DNA of 64,000 nt. Source: Magnolia sinica. Lineage: Eukaryota; Streptophyta; Magnoliopsida; Magnoliales; Magnoliaceae. The DNA lies in assembly GCF_029962835.1 (NCBI RefSeq), contig NC_080588.1, forward strand, positions 44,375,001 through 44,439,000, written 5' to 3'. The notes under the pieces were generated by a model. It was not told where the DNA came from. It made no database searches and saw nothing but the letters and a program-made list of their open reading frames with translations. This document shows, piece by piece, positions 22,123-32,703 of this stretch. The number at the start of each line of letters is the position of its first letter. The stretch's first letter is position 1. The translations under genes were made by a program, and so were the position numbers.

Positions 22123-22429
22123 CCGCCCTGGCCGCGGGTGTTGCAGTCAACCGGCAGTTAATCTGCTTTCCAATCGTAATATCCAAAAAAAAAAAAAAAA
22201 GATTGCATGGTGTCCCTGCCACTATCGATGGAAGTAGTGAAGTAGTGACCTGACACGATGAGATTGGGTCTCGAAAGGGATGGGCTACTCCCCATGCCAC
22301 TAGCCAATGGCTAGTGGTCGGTCCTCGTCCTGCTCCAACTGTGACGCATTAAATGCCTGTTGCGCCCAGCCGAAGGACGTAGATTACATCCTGCCCCGCG
22401 CCTGCAGCTGGGAAGGGCAGGAGCTTTGA
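22123..22429. other. unassigned non-coding stretch
   Basis: About 300 bp including a poly(A) run at about 22184-22200 and locally GC-rich sequence. No gene seen. Confidence 0.4.
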
Positions 22430-22694
22430 GTGGCCACCGTAATGCATGTGTCTTATCCCCACCGTACATCCATTTTTTTCGATTATTTTAGAATATAAGC
22501 TTAAAATTGAGGGAGATCCGGGGCATACGTGGACTTCACAAGAGGGATTAAACTCTTAACCATGAAAACTTCTTGGGGCTACAAAAGTTACGGATGGAGC
22601 TGATATTTGTGTTTTCTCTTCATTTCTTTGTAACTTTATGAATAGGCTGGATGGTAAATAAATATTACAGTGGGCTCTAGAAAAGTTTCAACGG
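22430..22694. repeat. GTGGGCC-type foldback repeat, left half, cut by LTR E
   Basis: It carries CACCGTAATGCATGTGTCTTATCC, ACTTCTTGGGGCTACAAAAGTT and CTGGATGGTAAATAAATATTACAGTGGG in family order and stops at ..TTTCAACGG, where LTR E starts with TGTTCACAAC at 22695. E therefore inserted into this repeat. Confidence 0.65.
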
Positions 22695-23089
22695 TGTTCA
22701 CAACTCTAAGTATAGGATTATAATATAGTAATAATCTCGGTAAGATTGAGGTCGAATTCACTGGGACTTACTATATGCATACTTTTTGAAATAAACTAGA
22801 TTCGAAACTAAACTAGAATCAAAACTAAAATCGAATTTGGAATAAGATAAATTAATTGTAAATAATATATCAAAGATAAAGAGAAAACTAGAGTGCCAAT
22901 GATCCATTTATAGATATCTCAATGCTACGTTACTTGATTCAATAATAATACAATTGAAATCAAAATCCTATCATATCCAGTCAAATGATAGAGCAGTTAA
23001 AATTTATTGAAAATTTGAACTTTCATGATATTAGTTCTCTTATATATCACCAATGTAATAATTTTTGGGAATTCAAAGGTTCTACCATG
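22695..23089 (-). mobile_element. E: Athila-type LTR (minus), first segment
   Basis: On the minus strand this is the 3' end of an Athila-type LTR (ending GTGAACA at 22695). ATAATCTCGGTAAGATTGAGG and the GATCCA..TAGATATCTCAATGC order match LTRs D and A. It is strongly diverged. Solo LTR F interrupts it at 23090. Confidence 0.75.
23085..23089. repeat. target site duplication CCATG, left copy (solo LTR F)
   Basis: Identical to 24430-24434. The uninterrupted site in LTRs D and A reads (A)CCATG or (A)CCATA followed by C..GGAGAC, as expected. Confidence 0.9.
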
Positions 23090-24429
23090 TGTTGAAACTC
23101 AAATATTGCATATTCAACCCTTCAATTATATTAGTTTTCCTAATATTTAATTGATAATTTGATTTAATTATATACGTTTTTGTCATATGAGGTAATTCGG
23201 AAGTTTATGATGAATATGCGTTTAAAAGGATGGATTTAGAGCTTAAAAGAAGATAATGAAAAATTGGAGATTTGGAAGTCATTAATAAAGAATTCACATG
23301 TCAAAGATCCAAAGAAACCAAGTGAGGAATGAAGAAAATCGAAAGTTTGAAGTGAAGAAAAGGAATTCTGAAAATTGGACAGAAAAATAATATTATGAAA
23401 TTCCAACTCTCAAAGAAAAAGTCTTGAAATAATTTCTAAAATAGACTTCGATGACATTGACAATTTAGGAATTTCAAGCTAAACATGTTGGACAGTTCTG
23501 GATGATTTTCGATGACATTGAAGCTAATTTAATGACATCGAAGGTCTTCGATGATGTTGAAGTTTGTGATCAAAGATGCGCAGAGTGCGTAAATTTGAAG
23601 TGGTTTACGAACTTTTTTGAGGCGGTGTGAAAGTTTGAGTTGCAAAACTATTTAAATGAGTCCCTAAGCTATTCCAAATCATATTCTAGGGTTAAAAAGG
23701 GAGAGACGGCGTAGGTGGAGCACCAAAAACATTTTTTCCTTTCGATTTCTTCACGAGTTCTAATAAATCTTTCTAATTTTTTTTTTCTTTTAGGATGTTA
23801 GTCTTCTCAAGCTAATCTTTTGGACAAGGTTAAGAGATGAAACCTATAATTTATTTTGATATTTAGTTTGCTTCAATTCAATTATATGTTGAACTTCCAT
23901 TAAGTTTTAGTTTAAATAAAGATATATTTCTAGTTTTTTATGATTTATTGTAATTAAAATTACAATAGATGTTGTGAAAACTTTTGATATGATCTTATTG
24001 TCTTTGGATTTCTGTGATGTGTAAAAGTCGTTGTTCACTATCGTATATGAGCATAGTAGATAATTAAATTCCCTACGATCATTACAATTACACGGATATT
24101 TGAGAACTAAACTAATAAAAAGTTCAGAATTTCATTATGTTTTAAATATTTCATCATCTAATTGGATAGGATAGGACTTCGATTTCAATCGAGTTCTCAT
24201 TGAAATCAAGTAGATTGAATATTGAGATTGTTATAGGTGGATACTTGGATCCTTAGTCTTTTTATTTTTATTTATTTCAAAACCTTTTTCTTCATCGTTG
24301 TATTAAAAACTCAAATAACCAACTTAGATGTAGATTAGTTTTAAACCGTGTTCCCCATTCCCTGTAGATTCGACCTCGTTCTCACCAAGTTATTACTACA
24401 TCACGACCCTACACTTGGGGTTGTGAACA
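23090..24429 (+). mobile_element. F: Athila-type solo LTR (plus) inside E
   Basis: It begins TGTTGAAACTCAAATATTGC and ends ACACTTGGGGTTGTGAACA, the family ends, with no internal region between and an exact CCATG duplication outside, so it is a clean solo LTR. It has a few TTCGATGACATCGAA-like motifs (23447-23570), a variant of the pre-TATA block (23587-23607) and a ruined TATA (CTATTTAAATGAG). Its orientation is opposite to the host LTR E of the same family. Confidence 0.9.
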
Positions 24430-24434
24430 CCATG
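24430..24434. repeat. target site duplication CCATG, right copy (solo LTR F)
   Basis: Exact match to 23085-23089. Confidence 0.9.
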
Positions 24435-24688
24435 CCCTGGAGACGATGGTAGATCATGGAATTTTACAGATCATATAATTACAAAACAAGTAAGAAAATA
24501 TCAAAAGCTTCACAATAATCTGCTATAATTGAAGTCAACAATAGATCATAGTAAACTGAAAATATTCCTTCATTTAAATTAAAAATCAATGGAAGTTCAA
24601 CATAAATTTGAGTCAAAGTAAAATAAGCATTAAAATAAACTAAAAGCTTCACTTTTTAACTCTAGCTAAGAGATTAGTTAACCACATA
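24435..24688 (-). mobile_element. E: Athila-type LTR (minus), second segment
   Basis: It continues E after F (CCTGGAGACGATGGTAGATCAT.., corresponding to AGGAGACAATGG.. in D). It carries the run up to CTAGCTAAGAGATTAGTTAACCACATA and is then interrupted by solo LTR G at 24689. Confidence 0.75.
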
Positions 24689-24944
24689 TGAAAGTGCCCT
24701 GGTTTTGTCAATTAGCGTGAGGGTTAAGTCAATGAGTCAAGTGAGCCCCATATGAAAATTATTCAAGCCATTGCCTCAACTAGATGTGTGTTATAAGCTC
24801 GTCACAGGTAAATTAAACCTCACATCCCATGTCCTAAAATACCCAGGTAAATAAATCATTAAAAGCCTTCGAACAACATAGGAGTTAAAAGTCTGAAAAC
24901 TTTTTTGAAACAGGAAAATTTTCTAATTGTTTTCTTCCTTGTTC

Positions 24945-25765
24945 GATGACATTGAGTTTACATTGATAACATCAAACACTCATGTTCGATGACATCGAAC
25001 AAACTTCGATAACATCGAAATGAGATCTTTTATGTCCAGTAACCTCATAATATTTGGACAGAATATTCAATGAATCGACATACCTTCGATAACATCGAAC
25101 ATCAATATTCGATGACATCGAAGGTGAGTCGATGACATCGAAAAACTTAGAGCATTATCCAGCAAATCTTCTTATAAAATATTCTGACTTTGCTCGAGGA
25201 ATTGAACGAGCTTCGATGTCATCGAAATTCAAATTTTGATGACATCGAGCAAGATTCGATAACATCAAATCTAGACACGTCTGTGTCCAGCAAGCTTGAA
25301 AGGAAAATCAAATGGAAATGTTTGAAGAATCGAGATATACTCGATATTATCGAAATTCAAACTTCGATGATATCGAGGGAGCCTTGATGACATCGAAAAA
25401 GGAAAAAGAAGTGTCTAGCGAGCTTTCAAGGAATATTTTCTAAAAAGATCGATTAATTGAACTGGGATTCGATGACATCGACATTTGAAATTTGACGAGA
25501 TCGAATCAGGTTCGATGACATCGTAGACAACCATTAAAATATCTAGCAAGCTCTTATGTGTATAACGTCAAGGAATCAAACTATTATTCGATGACATCGA
25601 AGTTCAAATATCAATGACTCGAATTAGGTTCGATAACATCGATCTTCGACCAAAAAAGTTCCCAGAATGTTTTTCAGTTAAGTTCGTATCATCGACCTGA
25701 TATCCGATGGCATCGAAAGTATACATTCAATGACATTGAATCAGGTTCGATATCATCGAACTCAG
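24945..25765. repeat. dense TTCGATGACATCGAA array in LTR G (copia)
   Basis: More than fifteen intact or slightly changed copies of TTCGATGACATCGAA, alternating with spacer such as GTCCAGCAAGCTT. It is the densest array in the window, and it lies in a Ty1-type LTR although the same motif fills the U3 of the Ty3 LTRs L, F and C. Confidence 0.88.
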
Positions 25766-26337
25766 TCAGACTCTGACAGTTTTATTTTCGTTGGAGCTTT
25801 TTGCCTTTATATGGAGAGCTTGCTCTTAGTTGTTATAGTGAGAAAAAGAGAGAGAGCTTTGAGAGAATAATTGCATATCATCATGCTTAGCCTTTTTCTC
25901 ATGGCAGTTCATCTTTCAATTCACCCTCATCATTGATATATTAATAGAGTGGATTGGTGAATGAACTTCCTCATTCAAGCATCATCCAACTACCATCTTA
26001 ATGGCAAATCATTGAGTTGGGATCCCTTGAATGCTTAAGAGCTTGGAATTACTCTGTCTCTTAAATAAGTGATATTCATTAGAGTAGATTCCAACATAAC
26101 CTTAACCCAACCCGTAGTCTTACATTGGAGCATCATCAGTGTTGCGGATCAAGGGAGCTGAAGAATCTCTTTTATCAAAGGAAAGCGTCTTCATCAACGT
26201 ACAGAACGGGGCTTATCTACTTATCTATAAGTCATTGGAGTCCAAAGACTCTGTTGATCATTCCTTATGTAGGATTGGGTCATAGGTGCATCTCACCCTT
26301 TACAAGCCCTTATAGGAGGCCTCCGACATGAGAGTAC

Positions 26338-26690
26338 GTTTAGGTTCTTAGTGTAGGACCTTTTTTCTTATGTAGGGCATAAACTTAGGTCCTTTGTGTA
26401 GGTCCTTGACCTGTGTAGCCTAAACTAGGTTCCTTACGTGGATCTTTGGCCTATGTGGCCTAAACTAGGGTCCTTGTATGGATCCTTGACCTGTGTGGTC
26501 TAAAATAGGTTCCTTGTGTGAATCCTTGGCCTGTGTGGCCTAAAACCTAGGTTTCTTGTGTGGATCCTTAGCCTGTGTGCCCTAAAACCTAGGTGCTTTG
26601 TATAAGACTTTTGCTCGTGTAGGGCATAAACCTTGTGTATGCATGTTTAGGTACCTTATGTAGGTCTTAGAGTCAACCTTGTGTAGGTTG
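26338..26690. repeat. tandem ~40 bp repeats in R-U5 of LTR G
   Basis: Repeated units of the form AGGTTCCTTGTGTGGATCCTTGGCC followed by TGTGTGGCCTAAA, about eight diverged copies, downstream of the TATA-like element. Confidence 0.8.
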
Positions 26691-27176
26691 TAAAGATTTG
26701 AGGTGAACCTGATTTGAAACCTCTGTTAGTGAATCTGGTACACTCAAGGGTTGAGTGCATCTTCCAGGAGTGGAGTAGGCATATAGCCGAATCACCATAA
26801 ATGACTATGTTTGGGAATGATATTTGCATATTCTCTTATTGTGTTTACTTTGAATGATCACATGAAAGCATGACATTATGAATATCTAGAACTGATAACA
26901 CTTACATTCCACACACTTTCACATAGTTCATCCATCATAGACTAAGTGTCATATCTTGTTTAAATATTGAGTAGTCTTGTGATTGGATCCTCTACTTGGC
27001 ATGGAAGCTTGTACAGTTAAAATGAGTATATTTTGATAATTGCACATTAGATCAAGATTAGGTTAATAGGATTTTAAATTGTCATGAAAATTTATAAAGT
27101 CCTATTCAACTCCCTCTAGGACACTTTGACCCATTCTTACTTTTACTATAACGGTCTTTATCGCAATTTCACCATA

Positions 27177-27269
27177 AACATGATCAAACTAAAACTCTTA
27201 AAAAAATATGAAAAACTAACTAGAAAAGAAAGAAAGAAGACGAAGAACTCTTGAAGCAACATCACTCCT
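27177..27269 (-). mobile_element. E: Athila-type LTR (minus), third segment
   Basis: AAACATGATCAAACTAAAACTCTTAA.. and ..GAACTCTTG continue E from 24688 and match 28590-28665 of LTR A. It stops at 27269, where LTR D begins, so element B inserted here. Confidence 0.7.
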
Positions 27270-27856
27270 TGTTCACAACTCCAAGTGTACGGTCGCGATG
27301 TAGTAATAATCTTGGTAAGATCAATGTCGAATCCACAAGGACTAAACTCATATGTTTCTGAAAGTAACTAAAACTAGAATTAGAAGAAGATGTAAATCTA
27401 AATCTAAATAATTGAAAAGAGTAATTGTGAATGATGTAATTGAAACTTATGAACTTAAAGGTGGGAACTAGGGTGACAAGGATCCACTTGTAGCTATTGA
27501 GATGCTACTTCACTTGATTCAGGAGATCTAACTAGAATCAGAGTCATATCTTATCTAGTTGAGGAAAGAGAGATTATCAAATCTATGAGCTTCTCATTGA
27601 TTCTAGCCTTAATAGAATAGTGAAGATTGGAATGGATTCCATCACCTAACCATACATAGGAGACAATGGAAAATAACAGGATTTACCAATCCCACAAACT
27701 CAAATAAGAAAAGAAGATACTCAAACCTATCGCAGATCTACTGTAATTTGAGTCACAACAAACCATTAAAAACTGAAAGTATTCCTTAAAATCAACTAGA
27801 AATTAATGAAGTTCAACATAAAACCATGAATCAAAGAAAAATAAACATCCCAATCA
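27270..27856 (-). mobile_element. D: R-U5 part of Athila-type LTR (minus), probable 3' LTR remnant of element B
   Basis: The end TGTTCACAACTCCAAGTGTACGG is the intact LTR terminus in minus sense. Sequence matches LTR A up to ..AACATCCCAATCA, where A's 3' LTR starts. Together with the pol piece at 51373-52026 on the far side of A, it is best read as the remains of one minus-strand element B, invaded by A and partly deleted. No primer site lies to its left, so it is not a 5' LTR. Confidence 0.65.
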
Positions 27857-29168
27857 TGTTCAAAACCCCAAGTGTAGGGTCGAGATGTAGTAATAATCTC
27901 GGTATGACCGTGGTCGAATCCACAGGGACTGAAACTTATACATTTCTGAAATTAATTAGAAGTAGAACTAGAAGAAGATGTGAAACTAATTATGAAGTAT
28001 TTAAGAGAGTAATTGTGAATTAAGTAATTAAAACTAAGAATTTAAAAGTGGGAACTGGCGTGCTAAGGATCCACTTGTAGTGATCAGGGAGCCTTCTTAC
28101 TTGATTCAAATAAAACAATTCGAATTGGAGTCCTATCCTATCCAATTAGAAAATATATCAATAAAACCAAATTTGAACTTCCATTGACCTAATTCTCAAT
28201 GAAGGAGAACTATGATAATTGGTAGGGATTCCATCACCAAATTATGCCCAAGAGACAATGACAAATAACAGGATTTACCAATCCCATAATCTAAAAGCAA
28301 GAGAATAGTAAAGATTAGGAAGGATTCCATCACCCTACCATGCGCAAGGGATGATGGTGAACAACAGGACTTACTAATTTCACAATCTCAAATCAGAAAA
28401 AGAATTTACTCAAAGCTATTATAGATCTACTATAATTTGAGTTACAATAAACCATTAAAAACTAAAAGTATTCTTTAAATATCAAATTAGAATTCATGAA
28501 GTTTAACATAAACATGAATCAAAGCAATAGAAACATCTCATCATGCTATAGGCCTCGCCTCTTAGCCCTACTTAAGAGGTTTAGCCAACCATAGACATGA
28601 TTGGACCAAAGTCTCTTAAGAAAAACATGAAAACAACTTAGGGGAAGAAAAACTCTTAGCGACGGCTTCTCGACCCTTTTGCTCTACTCCTTAAACCCTA
28701 AAAGATGCTTAGGAATATCCTAGGGAGTCCTATTTATAGTTGTGGAATTCCAACTTTCGCACTTAGTTGGAAAACCCTAGAAACTGCCTCAAATTTACAC
28801 AGTTTGCTAAAATAGACTTCACAATGCACAATTTTCCAAAATATACTTCACTCTGCACAATTTCACAAAATGATCCAGAGTTTCAGAATATGCTTTTTCA
28901 GGGCAATTTTAGGATTCTTTTTCAAAATATACTTTCTCGGTTTTCTTAGATATTTGGCATGTGAATTCTTCCATCTTGGTCTCCTAAGATCCATCCCTTG
29001 CCTTGGTGATTCCTGATCATCAAATCCATGCTTTTAGCACCTTTTTCAATCCAAGCTCTTAAATTCACCTTGCAACACAAACATGAGTAAAATAGAACAT
29101 TAAGCATTATCATGTTCATAAAACTAAGATATAAATGGGGAATAATAAGCAATATTTGACCCATAACA
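27857..29168 (-). repeat. A: 3' LTR of Athila-type element A
   Basis: In minus sense it runs from TGTTATGGGTCAAATATTGC (29168) to ..GGGGTTTTGAACA (27857). It keeps a TATA box (28730-28739) with a variant pre-TATA block (28780-28800) upstream. Unlike L, F and C, it has no TTCGATGACATCGAA array; U3 instead has repeats of ACTTCACTCTGCACAATTT type. Confidence 0.85.
28730..28739 (-). promoter_or_regulatory. TATA box of element A 3' LTR
   Basis: AACTATAAATAGGACTCCC on the minus strand, 40 bp downstream of the pre-TATA block, the same spacing as in C. Confidence 0.65.
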
Positions 29169-30157
29169 CAATCCCTAACCAGCATTTTGCTAGTCTCGAT
29201 GAAAGTATGCAAAAAATACTTCGAGAACCACAAGATAATTTCTATAAGCTCAAGTGGTTTAAAAAAATAATTCAGATAATAGAATTCTAAAATACATCAA
29301 TGTTGTGCATTACCTTCTCCTAAACTCTAGCACTCGGTAAGTTTCATAATCAAGTTCTAAGCATTAATCCTCTAATTAAAACAATTCCAAACATTGAGTT
29401 CCATAGGTGAAGGTTCAATTCTTTAAAATGTGATAATATTGATAATTAAAAAAACATTCAAGACAACCAAAACCTAAACTGAAACTTGCCTTACAGTTCT
29501 TCTTTTAATTCCTTCTTTTATTCCTCCAGTTTTTGATTTTTTCATCGATAGCTTTCACGTTATGTCAACCTTTTTAAATATCTTTAATAGGTGGCCTTTT
29601 TGAAGACAACCATTTTTTAGCTGGCTATTATTATTATTTTTCTAAACATGATGGACAAATTTCCTAGGCTGGTTCCTTTCATGCTAAATAATCACCAAGT
29701 TAACAATTCAATGTTAACTGAAACTTTAATGTGACAGCTAGATGTGGCATGTGAAATCATGACTCGATCAATATATAAAACTTCTACTCATGGATTAATA
29801 ACTCGAACTTAACTTTAAAATCTCCCTAGTGATAAACCCCAAGAGACATAAGGCATTAACATTACATATCTTATAATTCTAATTCATGTATTAACTTTGA
29901 GATGACTTAAATTTACAGAAATTTTATAAAAATTTCTCAAAATTTCACTACTTCGCCCAAAGACTAAGAAAACAACTGATTAGCCTGCTTAATCCATACC
30001 CCCCAACCTAAAATCTACATTGTCCTCAATCTAAAAGAGATAAACATTCAATGCAAATGAGGCAACTAAAAGAAAAGGGAATGGTGGAAAGGTAGTACCT
30101 GAAGAAGGAATTCGGAGGTTTTTTTTTTCAAAATATCTCAATTTGAAGATGAGTTAG
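29169..30157 (-). mobile_element. A: 3' untranslated internal region, right of which copia H is inserted
   Basis: The reverse complement matches the 3' region of C (61620-62622) in order: GCAAAATGCTGGTTAGGGATTG next to the LTR, and a TTGGGGGG polypurine run near 29999 matching C's 61789-61808. It continues at 47192 beyond H; the joined sequence agrees with C around 61650. No coding capacity is seen. Confidence 0.75.
30153..30157. repeat. target site duplication GTTAG, left copy (element H)
   Basis: It pairs with GTTAT at 47192-47196. The homologous uninterrupted sequence in C reads GTTAG on this strand, so the right copy has changed. Confidence 0.8.
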
Positions 30158-32127
30158 TATAAGTGCTATGGTTTTATGCTCCTTTGATTGTCAAATTTTG
30201 TGGTGTCAAAACCTCAATCTATGTCATGTGTAGCTCATTGGTATATATGTTCAAGACATTGCATATAGGTTCAAGACATTGCATCACCTCTCTAAACACT
30301 TTGCTTCAAGTCAAGAACGAAGAACTACTTCAAATCATTTCAAGAAATACAAGTACAAGCTACAACAAAAGAAGTAATCTTGTTCAAAGACTTAAGTTAG
30401 TGTACAACTCAAGATGAAGTATAATTCAAGCTCTTGAAGATCTCAAGTTCAATGCTACATCAAGTATAGAGATCCCAAGCTTCACAATCTCCAATTATCA
30501 ATGATCATCTGAAGAAATGAAGTGTCAATGTCCATACTTCACATTTAAGATATGAATGACCTTAGATTGACTTTAGAGTAGGTCATTTTGTATACATAAT
30601 TCAAGTTAAATCCTTTTATATCTATTTAGTCTGTTCTAAGACTAGTCTTGGACCTTGTTCAACTAGTCCTAAAACTAGCTTGACCAGTCCAAGAAATTTT
30701 AGGACCTGTCCTAGGATTGTTGTAATTTTTTAAAATTTTTTGGTTGAGCTACGACCAGTCTTGGAGTCTACTCGACTGGTCGTAGGAACAGTGACGACTC
30801 GATCCAGGACCAGTCGTGCATTTATGACTCAATCCATAGCGACTAAACCTGGTGTCACATGACCAGTCGTGGGTTTGTCACGACCAATCGTGAAGGCTTC
30901 ACAACCAGTCGTGAACAGCCTACGACCAGTCGTGGAGGGTTCACGACCAGTCGTGAATAGCCTACGACCAGTCGTGAAACAGTTTTATCTGATCTTGCTT
31001 AAAATTTTAAAAATCCATTTCTTCTATGACCAGTTGTAGTGTCCTCAGGACCAGTCGTAGATGTGATTTCTACAACTATAAATAGAACACGAATTTCAGA
31101 GTTTCATATCTAATTCAAGTAAAATCAAGGCTTCACTCTGAGATAAGTTTGTATTCATTTTAAGCTACTTCATGCATATTTAAAATTCTCTTTTGTTAGC
31201 TTTATTGATTTGATTTTGTTTCAATATTCCAATCTAAATTGAAAAGATGAATTGTTGTATTCCTTCTTCTTGGAATTAAAATCAAATATAGCTAGCCCAT
31301 CTGTTTTAATTTAAAATCAATTAGAACTTGGAACCATTTCAAAGTGAGTATTGGACATTGAACTTCTATATTCGAACTTCTACTTTGATTGGTTCTTCTG
31401 GGCTACAACAAAAGGAGAAATCCAGGTATTTTACTTTATTGTAAATTTTCTTCTTTTAGTTTTATTTGAGATTAAGTCAGAAAAATCTCAATTTGTTGGT
31501 TATCTGAGGAGAGCCAGAAAACTCAAAAGTGGGGTTTTTTTGAATTGTGTAAGCCCATTTGAAAGACACAATTGTGAAGGTTTTAGGTGAACCTGTGAAA
31601 CCTATTTTCATAGTGAACACTGATATCCCCTGTGTGAGGATATTAGGAGTGGAGTAGTAAGCTGTGTGGCTATTGTTTAACAGTTGGTGTACACACAGGC
31701 GAACCACTATAATTCTTTGTATTTTGTGGATGTGTGATTTATTTTTCCTATCTTTTATCATTTAAAGTTGTAGGATGTATGTGTGGATGTGAATGTTGTA
31801 ATATTTACATTTCAAGCACTGTATGGAGTGTTGTAATAGTTTAGAATTTATTTCTTACTATTTCCTTTATTTCCTTTCAGTTTTAGCTTTTAATTCTCTA
31901 ATTGTTCTAGTAAGGTTGTCCTACCATAGACCCTTAGTTTTTTAGGTGAAAGGTTATCCTTAGAACATCTAGAATTTGTGATTGCTTTACATTCTGAATT
32001 GTGGATTGATATCTTTCTTTTTCTTGGCTATCTTATTATTTAATTCCACTGTTATTATTTTAAATTTGGCATAGTCCTTTTCACCCCCCCCCCCCCCCCT
32101 CGAGGACATATAGTTAGGCCTTTTTAA
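30158..32127 (+). repeat. 5' LTR of element H
   Basis: It starts TATAAGTGCTATGGTTTTATGC; the 3' LTR starts TGTAAGTG, so the terminal TG has decayed to TA. It contains the CGACCAGTCG palindrome array (30660-31055), a TATA box ACTATAAATAGAAC (about 31074-31086) and a poly-C run (32085-32098) just before the end. Confidence 0.88.
30660..31055. repeat. CACGACCAGTCGTG motif array in H 5' LTR
   Basis: At least eight intact or near-intact copies of ACGACCAGTCGTG, an imperfect palindrome with core CGACCAGTCG, upstream of the TATA box. The partner array in the 3' LTR is at 42660-43003, continuing after J at 46104. Confidence 0.88.
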
Positions 32128-32128
32128 G

Positions 32129-32140
32129 TGGTATTAGAGC
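32129..32140 (+). other. primer binding site of H (tRNA-Met type)
   Basis: TGGTATTAGAGC differs by one base from the plant copia consensus TGGTATCAGAGC and lies directly after the 5' LTR. Minus-strand DNA synthesis would start here. Confidence 0.9.
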
Positions 32141-32159
32141 CTAATAGCTCATTTTAATT

Positions 32160-32269
32160 ATTATATTTTTTGGATTTATTTGCTGAGCTAATCGATCTAA
32201 ACTATTTATACGATATTATATTTTTTGGATTTATTTGCTGAGCTAATCGATCTAAACTATTTATACGAT
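32160..32269 (+). repeat. 55 bp tandem duplication in the leader of H
   Basis: Units 32160-32214 and 32215-32269 appear identical by eye. The gag ATG (32268) sits at the end of the second unit; the first unit ends CGATAT, without an ATG. Confidence 0.92.
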
Positions 32270-32698
32270 GTCAAATTTTGATAGCCTTCTAGTCACTAGG
32301 CCTCCACCATTTGATGGCTCCAATTATGCCTATTGGAAAGCTAAGATGAAGATTTTCCTTAAATCCATGGATGAGAGCGTGTGGCAAGCCACAGTGACTG
32401 AATGGACCCCTCCTACCATTGAAGTAACTGGTATCGATGGATCCAAATCAATGAAAGTCTCACCTTATTTTTCTTGGACCACACTTCAGAAAAGTGAGAA
32501 TAGTGCCAATGCAAAAGCACTAAATGCAATCACTTGCGCATTATCACCAGATAAATTCAAAAGAATTATATCCTGTGATACTATAAAGTAAGCTTGAGAT
32601 ATTTTAGAGATGACACACGAGGGAACATCAATTGTCAAGAAATCTAAAGTCCAACTCCTCCCAACCAAATTTGAGGAAATACATATGGAGGAAAATGA
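32268..32698 (+). pseudogene. copia gag, N-terminal part (element H), split by I
   Basis: The frame starts MSNFDSLL and includes PPPFDGSNYAYWKAKM, the conserved start of SIRE gag, which builds the particle. Open to 32591; two in-frame stops follow closely (32589-32591 and 32595-32597, where Glu and Trp codons are expected). The same frame then continues through HEGTSIVKKSKVQLL to the insertion point of solo LTR I at 32703. The rest of gag resumes at 35774. Confidence 0.88.
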
Positions 32699-32703
32699 AA
32701 TGT
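32699..32703. repeat. target site duplication AATGT, left copy (solo LTR I)
   Basis: Exact match to 35774-35778. Confidence 0.93.

Larger units (their letters stand above)
24689..27171 (+). mobile_element. G: SIRE-type copia solo LTR (plus) inside E
   Basis: It starts TGAAAGTGCCCTGGTTTTGTCAA, comparable to the start TGTAAGTGCTATGGTTTTATGC of element H. Near the end it has GTCCTATTCAACTCCCTCTAGGACA, the SIRE-type LTR tail. ACATA (24684-24688) and CCATA (27172-27176) fit a target duplication with one mismatch, and E resumes right after. It has a TATA-like TTTATATGG near 25806 followed by a GAGAGAG leader. At 2.48 kb with no internal region, I read it as a solo LTR. Confidence 0.78.

Noticed and set aside
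24945..25765. Interspersed TTCGATGACATCGAA copies as a CRISPR-like repeat-spacer array
   Set aside because: Spacing is irregular, copies are diverged, and the same motif is found in the U3 of several LTRs.
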